A DNA stretch of 64,000 nucleotides, taken from NCBI GenBank assembly GCA_949286725.1, contig CASECZ010000003.1, positions 99,208 to 163,207 of the forward strand. The letters are read 5' to 3'. The position numbers and the translations under genes are program-made. The notes under the pieces were generated by a model that was not told the origin of the DNA, did not search any database, and was given only the letters and a program-made list of their open reading frames with translations. Source of the DNA: an uncultured Clostridia bacterium (GTDB lineage: Bacteria; Bacillota; Clostridia; Christensenellales; CAG-917). Below are positions 10,034 to 17,791 of this stretch, in pieces. The stretch's first letter is position 1. Each line of letters opens with the position of its first letter.

Positions 10034-10065
10034 GAGCAAAATAAACGCGCCCTTTCGGGGCGCGT
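10034..10065 (-). terminator. Intrinsic terminator of the amino-acid ABC operon
   Basis: Eight-bp GC-rich stem ACGCGCCC/GGGCGCGT around 10045-10065, followed on the minus strand by a T-rich tail. Confidence 0.8.
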
Positions 10066-10069
10066 CCGT

Positions 10070-11080
10070 TTACAGTTCGTTCTGTATCACGCTTTCCAAA
10101 GACTTCTGCAAAAACGCTTTGGTCTTTTCGCTTTGCGGCGCTTCGAAAATCTGATAAGGCGACCCGACTTCCTCGATGACACCGTCCGCCATAAAGATGA
10201 CCTTGTCGGCGACGTTGCGCGCGAAATCCATTTCGTGCGTGACGACAATCATAGTGCTGTCACCCGATTTCAACCCCTTTATGACTTTGAGCACTTCACC
10301 CGTAAGTTCGGGGTCGAGTGCGGAAGTCGGTTCGTCGAAGCAAAGTATGTCGGGCGACAAAGCAAGCGCGCGGGCAATTGCGATACGCTGTTGCTGCCCG
10401 CCGCTCAGTTCGCAAGGATAAGCGTCGGCACGGTCGCCGAGACCTACGCGATCGAGCAAAGCGCGTGCGCGTGCGTCCACGTCGCCCAGCAACCTTGCCT
10501 TTGCTTCGGCTTTCAGCGTCTTTACGCGCAGGCTGTTTTCCAGCTCGTATTTTTCCTTAAACTCGGCTTTAAGCTGCTTTTTGCGCGCTTTAAGCTCGTC
10601 TTTCGGCAGATTTTCCGACTGTACGGCGTCAAGCGCCTCTTTCAATCCGCGTTTCATTTCGGCGTTCGCGGCTTTGCGCTCCGCGCTCTTTGCCTCTTCG
10701 TTTATGGCACGGTATTCGGCGCGCAGTTTTTCTTTTGCAAGCAACACCGCGGCAAGTTTTATGTTGGTTATTGCGTTGTAGTGCGGAAACAGATTGAACT
10801 GCTGAAACACCAGCCCGAAATGCAGACGTTTGCTGCGGATTTCGTCGTGGCTTTCGCGCTTTTGCGCGTCGCCGTCGAACAATACTTCGCCGTTTACGAC
10901 AATCTGTCCGCTGTCTGCGGTTTCCAGAAAGTTAAGACACCGCAACAACGTGGTTTTTCCGCTTCCGGACGAGCCGATTATGACCAGGACTTCGCCTTTT
11001 TCCAAACTGAAATCAATGCCTTTCAGCACTTCCGTATTGCCGAATTTCTTTTTCAGATTTCTGACTTCGAGTATGGCCAT
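10070..11080 (-). CDS. Amino-acid ABC transporter ATPase with a helical insertion
   Basis: 336 residues, against 240-250 for GlnQ/HisP-type ATPases. Walker A is GSSGSGKTT (36-44), Q-loop FQQFNLFPH (92-100), signature LSGGQQQ (225-231), Walker B CFDEPTSALDPE, and switch region THEMDFAR, all intact. Residues about 117-200, between the Q-loop and the signature, are an extra segment rich in Lys, Glu and Ala that reads as long charged helices, probably a coiled coil projecting from the helical subdomain. Last gene of the operon: binding protein, permease, ATPase. Function as an importer ATPase is well supported; the role of the insertion is unknown. Confidence 0.92.
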   Translation of the reverse strand: MAILEVRNLKKKFGNTEVLKGIDFSLEKGEVLVIIGSSGSGKTTLLRCLNFLETADSGQIVVNGEVLFDGDAQKRESHDEIRSKRLHFGLVFQQFNLFPHYNAITNIKLAAVLLAKEKLRAEYRAINEEAKSAERKAANAEMKRGLKEALDAVQSENLPKDELKARKKQLKAEFKEKYELENSLRVKTLKAEAKARLLGDVDARARALLDRVGLGDRADAYPCELSGGQQQRIAIARALALSPDILCFDEPTSALDPELTGEVLKVIKGLKSGDSTMIVVTHEMDFARNVADKVIFMADGVIEEVGSPYQIFEAPQSEKTKAFLQKSLESVIQNEL

Positions 11081-11081
11081 A

Positions 11082-11735
11082 TCACACCTTGTAGTAATTC
11101 AGTTTCTTTTCCGCAAAACGGAACAGCAGCGTCAGTATTCCCACGAATATCAAATAGAATGCGCCGGAATAGAACAGTGGCCATATGATTACGTAGTTGT
11201 TGACAAGTTGTTGTGCAACCAGAATTATCTCTTCTACGGCTATAATTCGTGCTAATGACGTATCTTTGACCAACGTGATGATTTCATTGGACATAGGCGG
11301 GATAATCCGTTTTATTACTTGCGGCAGGATAATTCTGAAAAAGGTTTGACCTTTTTTCATTCCGAGCACCTGTGCCGCTTCGTACTGTCCTTTCGGTATA
11401 CTTTCTATTCCGCCACGGTATATTTCGGAAAAATAGCAGGCATAGTTAATAATGAATGCTATCAAAACCGCAGTAAAACGCGATGTCATCGGGTAATCGA
11501 ACATAAGTCCGGGACCATAAAATACGACGATAACCTGTAACATCAGCGGAGTGCCTCGAATAATCCACACAAAAGTCTTGACCAACCATTGAAGCGGACG
11601 GAATTTCGACATAGAACCGAAACATACGATGAGCCCCAACGGCAAAGCCGCAACAAGTGTTAGAATAAACAAAAGGCAGGTCATTCCAAAACCTGTTGCA
11701 AGCTGTTTTGTAACTTCCAAAAACGTGATTGTCAT
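11082..11735 (-). CDS. Amino-acid ABC transporter permease
   Basis: 217 residues of the HisM/GlnP family with about five membrane segments. The ATPase-docking EAA loop is visible as EAAQVLGMKKGQTFFRIILP, and IRGTPLMLQV is the usual conserved block. Its stop is one base from the ATPase start, so the two are coupled. The upstream gap to the binding-protein gene holds a perfect hairpin. Base composition is more AT-rich than most of the window. Confidence 0.94.
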   Translation of the reverse strand: MTITFLEVTKQLATGFGMTCLLFILTLVAALPLGLIVCFGSMSKFRPLQWLVKTFVWIIRGTPLMLQVIVVFYGPGLMFDYPMTSRFTAVLIAFIINYACYFSEIYRGGIESIPKGQYEAAQVLGMKKGQTFFRIILPQVIKRIIPPMSNEIITLVKDTSLARIIAVEEIILVAQQLVNNYVIIWPLFYSGAFYLIFVGILTLLFRFAEKKLNYYKV

Positions 11736-11747
11736 AATCCGACAGGT

Positions 11748-11779
11748 ATTGCCACGCCTTCAAAATGAGGCGTGGCAAT
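11748..11779 (-). promoter_or_regulatory. Intercistronic hairpin between binding protein and permease
   Basis: Perfect 11-bp stem (11748-11758 with 11769-11779), ten-base loop, no T-tail on the minus strand. I read it as a processing or mRNA-stabilising hairpin that would raise binding-protein output over the membrane parts, not as a terminator. Confidence 0.55.
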
Positions 11780-11789
11780 GTTTACATAC

Positions 11790-12641
11790 TTATGCAAAAA
11801 TACTTTGGGCAATTTCTTCGCCGGCCGAACCTTTTTCGGCAACTATGCGGGCGGATTTGAGTTTTTCGAGCGTATTGAACTGTTCGACGTTGCTTTTGAG
11901 AGTGATGGCGACCTGTTTATTGAGCAGATAAGGAATGCTTATGGTCATTGCTGCTTCTCTTTCGGGAGTGATGGTCATACCGTTCCAAATGCAATCGATG
12001 TTTTTGCTTTCGAGCTCGATTTCTTTATTATCCCAGTTAATGAGCTGGAATTTGATTTCAATGGATGTTCCGTATTTTTCGTTGAGCCAGTTCACAACCT
12101 GCGTAGGCAGTTCGATATCGAAACCGGAAAGCGAACCGTCGCTGTTTTTGATTGCCATAGGAGGATTAAGTGTATAACCTATGATAAATGTGCCTTTGCT
12201 TACGATATAATTCCAGTCCGTATCGTCTGTGCTTCCGGGTGCGGTATAAGCGAGCGACAACACGTTGTTTTCAAGGCCGTATTTTTCCGCTATTGCCTTA
12301 ACGCCGGTGTCTTTTTGTTCGTTGAGAATTTTGTTGATTCTGTCGGCAAGACCGGTGCTTCCTTTACGGAAAGCAACGCCATACTGTTCCTCTTCGAACT
12401 CGATGCTGTCAATGATAGCGATGTTCTGAGTAAGCGTAGTCTGTTGCGAAATGAGATATTTTGCCATCGTGTAATCCAAAATACCTACGTCGGCGGTTTT
12501 GGAATTCAGTTCGTTGAAGATATCTGCCTGTGCGTCGACAGGAGTAAACCCTGCCTGCGATTTGTCGCATGCGGTGAGGCCGAATGCGAGAACGCCGACG
12601 AGTGCCGCGACGAGTACCAATGCAATGATAACCTTTTTCAT
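11790..12641 (-). CDS. Amino-acid substrate-binding lipoprotein, apparently circularly permuted
   Basis: 283 residues. Start MKKVIIAL at 12641 follows AAAGGAG; lipobox LTAC puts the lipidated Cys at 25. The order of the domain is unusual. After the lipobox comes the segment that normally ends this family (FTPVDAQADIFNEL, then EEEQYGVAFRKGS, then AIAEKYGL). A linker follows, then the segment that normally begins it (DWNYIVSKGTFIIGYT, LSGFDIELP, NIDCIWNGMTITPEREAAM, LLNKQVAITLK), and the protein stops at SAGEEIAQSIFA. Every block is in one frame. First gene of the importer operon; ligand class inferred from the family. Confidence 0.9.
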   Translation of the reverse strand: MKKVIIALVLVAALVGVLAFGLTACDKSQAGFTPVDAQADIFNELNSKTADVGILDYTMAKYLISQQTTLTQNIAIIDSIEFEEEQYGVAFRKGSTGLADRINKILNEQKDTGVKAIAEKYGLENNVLSLAYTAPGSTDDTDWNYIVSKGTFIIGYTLNPPMAIKNSDGSLSGFDIELPTQVVNWLNEKYGTSIEIKFQLINWDNKEIELESKNIDCIWNGMTITPEREAAMTISIPYLLNKQVAITLKSNVEQFNTLEKLKSARIVAEKGSAGEEIAQSIFA

Positions 12642-12690
12642 ATAAACTCCTTTATGGTGCGGACCTTCCCGCAACCGATGATGTGATGAC

Positions 12691-12719
12691 ATTATACTTT
12701 AGTTCGCTAAACTTGTAAA
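12691..12719 (-). promoter_or_regulatory. Promoter of the amino-acid ABC operon, with inverted repeat
   Basis: Minus strand TTTACA (12714-12719), 17-bp spacer, TATAAT (12691-12696). The spacer holds TTTAG-CGAA-CTAAA, a 5-bp-arm inverted repeat that could be an operator. Confidence 0.75.
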
Positions 12720-13153
12720 GCGTTTATGCAATATTTCTTTGACTGAATAAGTAATAATTCAATTTTACATTAAATATCCTTTACCGACGCTCGAATAATT
12801 GAAGCCGACAAGATACGGAAACGTTCTCGTCACAATGGGAATATCCGAATCTCGACGTCGCCTTTTAAGTGCGTTTTTCGGTCGCCAATGGAAAATGGGC
12901 GGTATACGAATGACGAAACGAGCCGCAAGTTCGAAAAGGCAACAACTACGCTTTGCGTTTTGATTTGCGTTGCGGATGTTTCGCAAGGTTTCAAAATGTT
13001 TCGGTGCGCCGAGCAGTGCGAAGGTGGAAGAGGAAAAGAAGAAAAGTACCGTCGTATGCAAGGTTGCGCATATGAGGACGGCTCGTATTGGGAAGTGCGC
13101 AAACGAAAGCGGTCGGTTTGGCATGAAAATCGTTCGGAAATGGCCTCAAACCG
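12720..13153 (+). other. Intergenic region, no gene recognised
   Basis: About 430 bp between the divergent importer promoter and the T-box promoter. Short open frames on both strands have no recognisable domain, ribosome site or typical composition. I see no RNA gene or repeat here. Confidence 0.4.
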
Positions 13154-13182
13154 TTGACAACACATATTGACGGTGCTAATAT
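13154..13182 (+). promoter_or_regulatory. Promoter of the T-box/trpB unit
   Basis: TTGACA (13154-13159), 17-bp spacer, TAATAT (13177-13182). Transcription would start near 13189, just ahead of the T-box leader. Confidence 0.7.
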
Positions 13183-13189
13183 GTATCCA

Positions 13190-13465
13190 ACTTAATCAAA
13201 CCGTTGAAGGGAAGAAAACGGGTGACGGACTCAGAGAGAGTCGGCGGCGGTGTGATGCCGGCAGGAACCGAACCCGATAATATGGGCCCCTGAGGGCCGA
13301 GGCGAAAGATATCGAGTAGCCGAGGACGTAAGCTCGCGTTAGGAGCCGGACTGTGATAGCAGTCGTTGAGTGGGTGCGGCAGCGATGTCGTGCCAATGCA
13401 GGGTGGCACCGCAGAATTTCGATTTTGTCCCGGCAGCAGTTTTGCTGTCGGGTCTTTTGATTTTC
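13190..13465 (+). ncRNA. T-box leader (probably tRNA-Trp sensing)
   Basis: The T-box sequence AGGGTGGCACCGCAG is at 13400-13414, preceded by GAGTGGGTGC and a long structured stem I region. A terminator follows: ten-bp stem 13429-13438 with 13443-13452, then a T-rich tail to 13465. Uncharged tRNA would pair with the T-box bulge and favour the antiterminator. The downstream gene is trpB, so a Trp specifier is expected; TGG at 13283-13285 is a candidate, but I could not fold stem I with certainty. Confidence 0.88.
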
Positions 13466-13557
13466 GACGCAAACTGCAATCGACACCCGCACGGCGCAAA
13501 CCGCAACACACTTGCGACACGGGCGGAAAACAACAATGTCGGCAAAGGATTTTGAAA

Positions 13558-13721
13558 ACACGTTTCGTGTATAAGCGGAGCGGCGACAAAAGGCCGAAAA
13601 CCGAAAAACAAACCAAATAGCGGCTGATTTGTACCTCGTAACGAGGCATATTGACGGAAAACAAACACGAAACGTGTTGCACATCGACGAAATATGTGCA
13701 CAATACAACACGAAACGTGTT
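13558..13721 (+). repeat. Three copies of a 15-bp palindrome upstream of trpB
   Basis: AACACGAAACGTGTT occurs at 13664-13678 and 13707-13721, 43 bp apart. A third copy with an inverted centre, ACACGTTTCGTGT, is at 13558-13570. All lie between the T-box terminator and the trpB start. As DNA they look like operators; as RNA each would be a small hairpin with a 3-nt loop. A further hairpin, CCTCG-TAA-CGAGG, lies near 13634-13646. Confidence 0.7.
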
Positions 13722-13785
13722 CAGTCGCAATAATTATGCAACCGTTTGCCAAAAGGCAGTCGGAATAAATCGGGAGGTAATTCCT

Positions 13786-15165
13786 ATGAGCAACAAAAAA
13801 GAGATACCCTACAAAATCTATCTGTCAGAAAACGAGATGCCCAAGGAGTGGTACAACGTGCGCGCCGATATGCGTACCGACCACAGACCTCTCCTCAATC
13901 CCGCAACGCTGAAACCTGTGACGCTTGCAGAACTCGAACACGTATTCTGCACCGAACTTGCCAAACAGGAACTCAACGACAAGGACGCTTTTATCGAAAT
14001 TCCGGAAGAAGTTCGCAATTTCTACAAGATGTACCGTCCTTCTCCGTTGGTGCGTGCTTATTGCCTTGAAAAGGCCCTTGACACGCCTGCGGAAATTTAT
14101 TACAAGTTCGAAGGCAACAACACCAGCGGCAGTCACAAACTCAACAGCGCAATCGCACAGGCGTACTACGCCAAGCAACAGGGACTGAAAGGCGTCACGA
14201 CAGAAACGGGCGCAGGACAATGGGGAACCGCTCTCAGTATGGCGTGCGGTTACTTCGGACTCGACCTTACGGTCTTTATGGTGCGTTGTTCCTATGAACA
14301 GAAGCCGCAACGTCGCACCGTTATGCAGACTTACGGCGCAAAAGTTATCGCCTCTCCTTCCGACACGACGGAAGTCGGAAGAAAAATGCTTGCCGAACAC
14401 CCCGAAAACACCAGCGGAAGCCTCGGCACGGCAATTTCCGAAGCCGTGGAAGTCGCGGTAAACACGGAAGGAACGCGTTACGTACTCGGCAGCGTGCTCA
14501 ATCAGGTTGTGCTTCATCAGTCCGTAATCGGTCTCGAAAGCAAAATCGCGATGGAAAAGTACGACGTTTATCCCGACGTCGTCATAGGCTGTGCGGGCGG
14601 CGGCAGCAATCTCGGCGGCTTGATGGCGCCTTTTATGCGCGACAGACTGCTCGGCAACCGCGCGCCCTATTTTATCGCCGTCGAACCTATGAGTTGTCCT
14701 TCGCTCACGCGCGGCAAATTTGCCTACGACTTCTGCGACACGGGCAAAGTTACGCCCCTTGCCAAGATGTACACGCTGGGCAGCGGCTTTATGCCTGCGC
14801 CTTCTCACGCCGGCGGACTGCGTTATCACGGCATGAGCCCGATACTCAGTCAGCTTTATCACGACGGCTATCTTGACGAAGCCCGCGCGGTAAGTCAGGT
14901 CGACGTATTCGACGCGGCGGTCAAATTCGCAAGAGTGGAGGGCATACTTCCCGCACCCGAATCGGCACACGCAATCAAAGTCGCCGTGGACGAGGCTCTC
15001 AAATGCAAAGAGAGCGGCGAAAAGAAAGTCATACTGTTCGGGCTTACGGGCACGGGCTACTTCGATCTCATCTCTTACGAGCGTTTCCTCAACGGCACGT
15101 TGAAAGACGCACCCCCCACAGCCGAATCTCTCGAAGAGGGCGAAAGTCATCTTCCGAAAGTCTGA
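13786..15165 (+). CDS. trpB: Tryptophan synthase beta chain, TrpB2-like
   Basis: 459 residues making tryptophan from indole and serine. PLP lysine K118 in NNTSGSHKLN, catalytic Glu140 in TTETGAGQWG, phosphate loop GCAGGGSNLGG. Length and the extended N-terminus match the TrpB2 group, which often lacks a TrpA partner; no trpA is present here. Start MSNKKEIPYK at 13786 follows GGGAGGT; the frame is open 45 codons upstream. Control by the T-box implies it answers tryptophan starvation. Indole salvage is an inference from the missing trpA and other trp genes in the window. Confidence 0.93.
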   Translation: MSNKKEIPYKIYLSENEMPKEWYNVRADMRTDHRPLLNPATLKPVTLAELEHVFCTELAKQELNDKDAFIEIPEEVRNFYKMYRPSPLVRAYCLEKALDTPAEIYYKFEGNNTSGSHKLNSAIAQAYYAKQQGLKGVTTETGAGQWGTALSMACGYFGLDLTVFMVRCSYEQKPQRRTVMQTYGAKVIASPSDTTEVGRKMLAEHPENTSGSLGTAISEAVEVAVNTEGTRYVLGSVLNQVVLHQSVIGLESKIAMEKYDVYPDVVIGCAGGGSNLGGLMAPFMRDRLLGNRAPYFIAVEPMSCPSLTRGKFAYDFCDTGKVTPLAKMYTLGSGFMPAPSHAGGLRYHGMSPILSQLYHDGYLDEARAVSQVDVFDAAVKFARVEGILPAPESAHAIKVAVDEALKCKESGEKKVILFGLTGTGYFDLISYERFLNGTLKDAPPTAESLEEGESHLPKV

Positions 15166-15313
15166 TTTGTCCGCGTTCGGTAATGTCGCCGCGCGAACAA
15201 GCACGGCAACCGAACACGAGTGCAAAACCGGAACATCAATCGAATGCAGAGCGAAATGACCGTGTCTGACCGCATGCGGAAGCAGAGCACGACAAAATCG
15301 TCTGAAAACTGAC

Positions 15314-15347
15314 AAAAAAAACGCGATCGCATGGCCGCGTTTTTTTG
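15314..15347 (+). terminator. Intrinsic terminator of trpB
   Basis: Stem of A-run plus ACGCG paired with CGCG plus T-run, ten-base loop; about 150 bp after the trpB stop. Confidence 0.7.
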
Positions 15348-16232
15348 TGTGACAAACGTGTTCGCAGTCCCGTATTCCGTTTTCGGGTTTATCTGTTTTG
15401 ACCGCTTTGCAATTGCCGACTCGCCAGTAAATTCGCACAGGAACACACATTGGCTTTATTGTAGGTAAAACGTCTTACGGTTATTGTACGCAATTATGTG
15501 CGCAGGACAGTATCTCGGTCAATACTTTTTTTCGTTTTTCAAGACTTCGGCTTAATTTCCCGAAAACGGGCGCTAATAGTTCCGATGGAGTTTTATAAGG
15601 CGGCGGCAAAGCGAGAGCAAGGGTTTGAGAGAAGAAAATCCGATAAACGCGTTGTGACCGCGATATCGTAAAAAAAAGCTTTCGCAAGGCGTTCAAATGC
15701 CTCGGAAAGTGCGAATCGGCGTTTTTTGCTGCAGCAATAATTGAAACTTACATTTTCAAAGACAAATGTTTGTGACTTGCAATTTGAAGCAAACACGGCA
15801 AAAGACACGTAAATTGTGTTCAAAGGACGAAAATGCCTCAAAAGCTTCAAAATGTCTCGAAGTAGTCTGAATTGAACGTAAAAGTACTTTATAAAACGGC
15901 AATAAATTTAGCACTTCTCTTGATTTTGGTGTTTTTTGGAGAAGTAAACACAGTTCAAGTGCCAAACAATACTGTGGACAAGTCGCAAATTACTTTTACA
16001 TTTTCCCTTGGAAAAATCTATTATTTATAACAATTTTATCACCAAAATAACGAAAAAACGGCGTTTATGAGCGTTTTTTTGCCGAAATCAGCCGATTTTG
16101 AAGTGCACGGAAGTGTTTGTGGCGCAATTTATGATAATATTTTGCTTTTTCGCTTTGCGTTTTCGGTTAAACTGAATTTGTGCGTCAAGCGACGGCAGGA
16201 CGTTTCCTTGAGCCCGACGAAAATATTTTGTA
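15348..16232 (+). other. AT-rich intergenic region, no gene recognised
   Basis: Roughly 880 bp rich in A and T runs. Short minus-strand frames encode Phe/Ser-rich sequences without recognisable domains, and I judge them non-coding. I find no tRNA, terminator pair or clear repeat. Confidence 0.4.
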
Positions 16233-16261
16233 TGTACAACTGTCGTTTTTTAGTGTATAAT
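16233..16261 (+). promoter_or_regulatory. Likely promoter of the clc operon
   Basis: TGTACA (16233-16238), 17-bp spacer, TATAAT (16256-16261). The 120-nt leader holds a ten-bp hairpin (16279-16288 with 16301-16310). I see no fluoride-riboswitch core. Confidence 0.5.
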
Positions 16262-16390
16262 CTTTGCTGTTGAAAATTGTACGTGCGCAAGTTGTGCGGC
16301 GCGCGCGTACGGTTTGGGACGCGGGTGTTGCAAACCGCTTCGACTTTTGCTTTTTGCGTTTGCCTTGCGGCATTCGCGTTCGGAGGACAG

Positions 16391-17764
16391 ATGAGAGCAT
16401 TCAAATTCGATTATTCGGACATCACCGACGCATTGATTGCTCCGGCCGTGACAGATTACGTTTTCAGGCGCTTGTTGCCCGTGCTTTGCAAGAGTGCCGT
16501 TGCGGGTGTGGTCGCAGGCGTTCTCGTTACTTTGTTCAATCTGGCTTTGGAATATCTTTCGGAAATAGCGCAATATCTCGGCTACGAAGCGGGTGGCGGC
16601 AAACTGCCGCTTGCGACTTATATCCTCGTGATGGCTTTCGCGGCGGTATTTATGGCATTTTTCATTAAAGTTTTGCCCGAGGCGCGCGGAAGCGGCATTC
16701 CGCGCACGGAAGCTTTTATGTGCGGCAAAAAGAAACTGGACTGGAAAAAGATGTGTTTCGCCACGGTTGTGGGTAGCTGTGTTTCTTTTTTGTCGGGATT
16801 ACCCGTCGGAGCCGAAGGACCTTCCGTTCAGTTCGGCGGCGGTCTCGGCGCTGGGGTTGAAGAGATGGGCGGCAATGACGAAAAAGCCAGACGTTACGTA
16901 GCAAACAGCGGCGTTGCGGCGGGCGTGGCAAGCGCGTTTATCGCTCCCGTGACGGGGATTTTGTTCGTAATGGAAGAAGTACAACGCAAATTCAACCCGC
17001 TTATGTTGGCATCGGCGTGCATTTCGGTTATTTACGCGATTACGTTGCGTAATTGCCTGGGTGCGGCGCTAGGTATGAAAGCTGTGTTTTTCGACGTCGT
17101 CGGACTCGGCGTTATTCCTGTGGAAATGTGGTGGCTGATTTTGCCGATGGGCATTTTTGCGGCTGTCGCCGCGCGCATTTTCAATGCTTCCATACTGTGT
17201 ATGGACAAACTTTCTTCGCGGTCGAAACTGCCTGTTTGGTCGTTCATACCCGTGCTGTTTCTCGTTGTTATGATTGTAAATATTTTTCTCCCGCAAAACA
17301 TAGGCAGTGGTGCTACGATTATAAGTTCGATTTTTGACGGGGAATACTCCTGGCGGTCGGTGCTGCTGTTGCTTGCCGTAAAATTCGTCCTTGTGGTGCT
17401 GGTGTTCCGTGCGGCACCTACCGGAGGTATGATGGTGCCCATGCTGGCAATAGGCGCGATGATTGGCGCTTTGGTCGGATTTATAGGCACGGAAGCGGGG
17501 TTGCCCGAGGGAGCCATTCCTATGGCGGCACTTATAACGATGAGCGCATTTTTCGGATCGTGCATAGGCGCGCCGATAACGGTTGTGGCGTTGTTTGCCG
17601 AAACAACGGGAATTGTGGACTCCTATGTGTTGTTGCCGGTTGTGCTCACTGTGCTTGTTGCGCAGATAGTGAGCAAACTGCTGTTCCAAAAGCCTCTTTA
17701 CGATACGCTTTGGGAACGCGACGTACGCCGTGAGGCGGCAAAATCCGCGGCCGCAAACGCATAA
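16391..17764 (+). CDS. CLC-family chloride channel/antiporter
   Basis: 457-residue integral membrane protein. Conserved selectivity segments are GSGIP (100-104), GAEGPSVQ (140-147) with gating Glu142, and TGGMMVPMLAIG. Glu195/Glu196 in ILFVMEEV correspond to the internal proton-transfer glutamate of E. coli ClcA, so proton/chloride exchange is more likely than a channel. Start MRAFKFDYSD follows GGAGGA; an upstream open stretch is leader sequence. First gene of a probable three-gene unit with a PLC-like protein and a phosphatase. Confidence 0.92.
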   Translation: MRAFKFDYSDITDALIAPAVTDYVFRRLLPVLCKSAVAGVVAGVLVTLFNLALEYLSEIAQYLGYEAGGGKLPLATYILVMAFAAVFMAFFIKVLPEARGSGIPRTEAFMCGKKKLDWKKMCFATVVGSCVSFLSGLPVGAEGPSVQFGGGLGAGVEEMGGNDEKARRYVANSGVAAGVASAFIAPVTGILFVMEEVQRKFNPLMLASACISVIYAITLRNCLGAALGMKAVFFDVVGLGVIPVEMWWLILPMGIFAAVAARIFNASILCMDKLSSRSKLPVWSFIPVLFLVVMIVNIFLPQNIGSGATIISSIFDGEYSWRSVLLLLAVKFVLVVLVFRAAPTGGMMVPMLAIGAMIGALVGFIGTEAGLPEGAIPMAALITMSAFFGSCIGAPITVVALFAETTGIVDSYVLLPVVLTVLVAQIVSKLLFQKPLYDTLWERDVRREAAKSAAANA

Positions 17765-17791
17765 CAGAATTTTCAAAAAACAGGGGGAATT

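Noticed and set aside
13176..13752. Minus-strand ORFs of 137-184 residues over the T-box region
   Set aside because: Low-complexity Cys/Phe/Ser-rich translations without ribosome site; the plus strand carries a T-box leader.
16279..16390. Fluoride riboswitch before the CLC gene
   Set aside because: The leader has a hairpin but no recognisable fluoride-riboswitch core, and the CLC has the ordinary gating glutamate pattern.
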